DNA of 64,000 nt from Arthrobacter sp. AQ5-05 (GTDB lineage: Bacteria; Actinomycetota; Actinomycetes; Actinomycetales; Micrococcaceae): positions 24,253 through 88,252 of the forward strand of contig NZ_QMKQ01000018.1 in the NCBI RefSeq assembly GCF_003287975.1, given 5' to 3'. Each line of letters begins with the position of its first letter. Positions within the stretch are counted from its first letter, which is position 1. The position numbers and the translations under genes are program-made. The notes under the pieces are model-generated. The model ran no database searches and was not told the origin of the DNA. It saw only the letters and a program-made list of their open reading frames with translations. Positions 61,854 through 64,000 of the stretch are shown in pieces.

Positions 61854-63041
61854 ATGACGCCACACCGCACCATAGACAAGTGGATTCGCGAGAATCCAAA
61901 CAAGGTTGACCTCATCTTTGGCCTCGGAATCTGGCTCGTCTTCGGATTCCTTGCCGGCATCATGCTTGGCGTTTCAGGCAACGGTTGGACGATGTTCGTC
62001 TTGGGTTCGCTGCAGACGCTTCCGCTCATCTGGCGGCGAAGGCGGCCCGCGCCGGCCGCCGGAATCATCGTCTTCGCGCATCTGATCCAGGTCGTGGTCA
62101 CAAGCGAATTGTTGCCATCCCAGATTGCCGTGCCAATTACGGTCTATACATTGGCGGCTTTCGGCAAACGGTGGGAATCCTTCGCCGGGCTGGCAGCGGG
62201 ATTCGTTGGAGCTCTGCTGGCCAGTGTCCGGGTAGGCGTCTGGGCCGGCGGAAATTCGCTTGAAGGCATGGTTCTGAACTTCATAGGCCTAGGACTCGTG
62301 GTTCTGGTTGCCTGGACGTTTGGGGATTTGGCCCGTACACGACGACTTACCTTGCAAACACTCGAGGACCGCACCCGGAGGCTCGAGACCGAGCGGGAAC
62401 AGGAACGTGCGTTGGCTGCCGCCGACGAACGCAACCACATAGCTCGGGAAATGCACGACATTGTTGCCCACTCCCTTTCGGTGATCATCACCCAATCCGA
62501 TGGTGCACGCTACGCGAGTGAACACGACCCGGGGATTGCCAGGGAAACCCTTGCCACAATAGCCCAGACCGGACGAAGCTCCCTACAAGAGATGCGCAGA
62601 CTGCTGGGTGTGCTGCGCGGCGGCGAGGAGGCCTCCACGAGGCCGCTCCCAACCCTCGTGGATGTTCCCGAGCTGCTGGAAACCACAGGCAAGAGCGGTC
62701 TGGAGATCAGATACTCGCAAGAAGGAACGGCCCAACGTGCGCTGCCTGCGGGTGCGGAGCTCACCGCGTACAGAGCGCTACAGGAGGCGCTGACCAATGT
62801 GTTGAAACATGCTGGACCTTCGACCACGGCAAGTGTGAGCCTCGTCTGGAACAGCAAGGGACTGCAGCTGGCTATTTCTGACAACGGCCGCGGAGCCGGA
62901 GCCCTCAGCACATCGGACGCAGGACAGGGACTGCTTGGCATGGCCGAACGGGTCGCCCTCTACGATGGCCGTGTGCAGGCCGAACCAAAGGCCGGCGGCG
63001 GGTTCCACGTTGACGTATTCATCCCCTACACCGAGGACTAG
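61854..63041 (+). CDS. two-component sensor histidine kinase (NarL/DesK class)
   Basis: 395 residues. About four to five hydrophobic segments in the first 155 residues, a short coiled region (165-190), a HisKA_3 dimerisation domain with the phospho-acceptor His201 in REMHDIVAHS, and a HATPase domain with NVLKHAGP and DNGRGAG-GLLGMAERV. ATG at 61854 with AGGA close upstream is favoured over a TTG six codons earlier. The short extracytoplasmic loops suggest membrane-stress or envelope sensing. Confidence 0.92.
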   Translation: MTPHRTIDKWIRENPNKVDLIFGLGIWLVFGFLAGIMLGVSGNGWTMFVLGSLQTLPLIWRRRRPAPAAGIIVFAHLIQVVVTSELLPSQIAVPITVYTLAAFGKRWESFAGLAAGFVGALLASVRVGVWAGGNSLEGMVLNFIGLGLVVLVAWTFGDLARTRRLTLQTLEDRTRRLETEREQERALAAADERNHIAREMHDIVAHSLSVIITQSDGARYASEHDPGIARETLATIAQTGRSSLQEMRRLLGVLRGGEEASTRPLPTLVDVPELLETTGKSGLEIRYSQEGTAQRALPAGAELTAYRALQEALTNVLKHAGPSTTASVSLVWNSKGLQLAISDNGRGAGALSTSDAGQGLLGMAERVALYDGRVQAEPKAGGGFHVDVFIPYTED

Positions 63042-63046
63042 AAATC

Positions 63047-63736
63047 TTGCCCAAAGAAAACCCCATACGAGTTGCACTCGTCGATGACCAGCTATTGGTT
63101 CGAAGTGGCTTCCGAATGCTGATCAATTCCCAATTCGACCTGGAAGTCGTTGCCGAGGCCTCGAATGGCCGCGAAGCCATCGCTTCACCGGCCCTGGCTG
63201 GCGCGGATGTCATCCTCATGGACGTGCGCATGCCAGAGATGAACGGTATAGAGACAACGGAGTACTTGCTTGCAAAACAGGCCAAGGGTGCCCCAGGCCC
63301 GAAGGTCATTGTGCTGACTACCTTTGACCTGGACGAGTACGCACTCTCCGCAATCCAGGCCGGAGCCAGCGGATTCCTGCTCAAGGACGCACCTCCGGAA
63401 GAACTCCTCGAGTCGATTCGCACAGTCTTCCGCGGAGATGCTGTCATTGCACCGTCAACGACACGCAGACTCCTAGACCATGTGGCTCCCATGCTGCGAC
63501 GCTCGACGCTCCCGGACAGCGCGCACGTCAAGGCCGTGGAGTCATTGACCCCACGTGAACGCGAGGTCTTTGGGCTCATAGCCAACGGCAAGTCCAACCC
63601 GGAGATCGCGGCGGAGTTGTACTTGTCGGAAGCAACGGTCAAGACACATGTAGGGCATATCCTGGCCAAATTGAGCGCCAGGGATCGTGTGCAGGCAGTT
63701 GTCATCGCCTATGAAACCGGGGTTGTCACCCCGTAG
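63047..63736 (+). CDS. response regulator, NarL/LuxR type
   Basis: 229 residues. Receiver domain with acidic pair (VDDQ, 12-15), phospho-acceptor Asp59 in LMDVRMPEMNG and LLKD lysine region; C-terminal LuxR-type HTH with LTPREREVFGLIANGKSNPEIA. TTG start 5 bases after the kinase stop, with GAGGA nine bases upstream. Partner of the adjacent kinase; targets unknown. Confidence 0.93.
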   Translation: MPKENPIRVALVDDQLLVRSGFRMLINSQFDLEVVAEASNGREAIASPALAGADVILMDVRMPEMNGIETTEYLLAKQAKGAPGPKVIVLTTFDLDEYALSAIQAGASGFLLKDAPPEELLESIRTVFRGDAVIAPSTTRRLLDHVAPMLRRSTLPDSAHVKAVESLTPREREVFGLIANGKSNPEIAAELYLSEATVKTHVGHILAKLSARDRVQAVVIAYETGVVTP

Positions 63737-63812
63737 TTCGGCGCATCGATCCAACGAGAGAATTTGGCTCAGATCAATGGCTGCTTGCTGAAAGTTGGAT
63801 CCATGGAACGAA

Positions 63813-63857
63813 AGAAGGCTTTGGCCCACAACTTCAAGTTGCGGACCAAGGCCTTCT
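63813..63857 (+). terminator. hairpin after the response regulator gene
   Basis: Paired arms AGAAGGCTTTGGCC / GGACCAAGGCCTTCT with wobble pairs and a perfect CAACT-TCA-AGTTG tip. Position suggests a terminator; no T-run. Confidence 0.55.
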
Positions 63858-63873
63858 GCTCGGCTAGCTAAAT

Positions 63874-64000
63874 TGAATATTTGACTCTTTGAGAGCCACC
63901 AATATTGCCGTTCAGAGCCACCCCGCCAAAATGCGAATATTCTCCTTCAGAGCCACCCGTAGCGCCCTTGGGAGCCATGAAATAAGCTCCTCCCACCATG
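63874..64000 (-). mobile_element. probable end of a second IS21-type element (continues outside)
   Basis: GAGCCACC-type repeats start at 63893, 63915, 63950 and 63972, spaced 22, 35 and 22 bases; the 22-bp step equals that in the ends of the IS21 element at 1457. Sequence before the first repeat begins TGAATATTTGACTC, a TG-type end. A minus-strand frame reading HGGRSLFHGSQGRYGWL ends at 63947, where an istB gene would stop. The rest of the element would lie right of the window. Confidence 0.4.

Larger units (their letters stand above)
63737..64000. other. 3' region of the two-component operon and right edge
   Basis: Contains a long hairpin (63813-63832 with 63838-63857, G-T pairs included), probably the operon terminator. 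From about 63874 to the edge it holds four GAGCCA(CC) repeats (63893, 63915, 63950, 63972). No complete gene is seen. Confidence 0.6.

Noticed and set aside
1..64000. CRISPR array or restriction/defence island
   Set aside because: No regularly spaced repeats beyond the IS ends and no cas, toxin-antitoxin or restriction genes were recognised.

Overview
The window looks like chromosomal DNA of a high-GC Gram-positive actinobacterium, most likely a member of the Micrococcaceae (Arthrobacter-like). The grounds are the gene content, frequent GTG and TTG starts, a cysteine-free L32, a GlnR-type box in front of amtB, and the familiar actinobacterial order ftsY / smc / mutM-rnc-rpmF-yceD / coaD-rsmD-recG-DAK2 / ddl-gpsA-plsC-murA / leuD-leuC-iclR / gltX / ilvE / leuB. 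Assignment is from protein motifs and gene order only.

Layout. 1-1158: end of a CDP-glycerol glycerophosphotransferase-like gene that enters from the left edge. 1195-5584: the amtB-glnB nitrogen operon (minus strand), in which glnB (P-II) is cut in two within its T-loop by a complete IS21-family element (1457-4115; istA, istB, 68-bp imperfect inverted repeats, 6-bp target duplication). 5824-15396: housekeeping genes ftsY, smc, mutM, rnc, rpmF and yceD on the minus strand, with a MFS transporter and a serine hydrolase inserted on the plus strand. 15483-34402: a surface-glycopolymer island of about 19 kb lying between yceD and coaD, genes that are normally neighbours. It contains a LicD-methyltransferase fusion, two Stealth-type phosphotransferases, a GT2-TagF fusion, a second glycerophosphotransferase-like gene, an acyltransferase-SGNH protein, a TagD-like cytidylyltransferase, two GT2 enzymes, a CDP-alcohol phosphotransferase, a TagG/TagH exporter, an LCP ligase and galU. 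The part from about 15.5 to 24.7 kb looks AT-richer than its surroundings.

34452-46817: coaD, an aminotransferase plus spermidine-synthase-like pair on the plus strand, then rsmD, recG, a DAK2 protein, a second LCP protein, a DUF3515 lipoprotein, ddl, gpsA, plsC and murA (precursor, phospholipid and peptidoglycan synthesis). 47027-49928: leuD-leuC with a divergent IclR regulator whose likely operator covers the leuC -35 box. 50009-54457: thiL joined to two tandem dynamin-like GTPases. 54541-55008: tRNA-Gln and two identical tRNA-Glu genes with their own promoter and terminator. 55029-61684: HAD phosphatase, gltX, fumarylacetoacetase-like hydrolase, galE, ilvE, leuB. 61854-63736: a NarL-type two-component system. 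The right edge (about 63874-64000) carries iterated GAGCCACC repeats that look like the end of another IS21-type element continuing outside the window.

How the parts fit: TagD would supply CDP-glycerol, GalU UDP-glucose; the TagF-like and Stealth proteins would build a phosphodiester-linked polymer, TagGH export it and an LCP protein attach it to peptidoglycan, with LicD-methyltransferase and acyltransferase proteins as decorators. This pathway is inferred from families. The points most worth a second look are the interrupted P-II gene, the composite glycopolymer island with its unusual fusions, the matching promoter layout of leuCD and leuB, and a probable ATT start codon for yceD.
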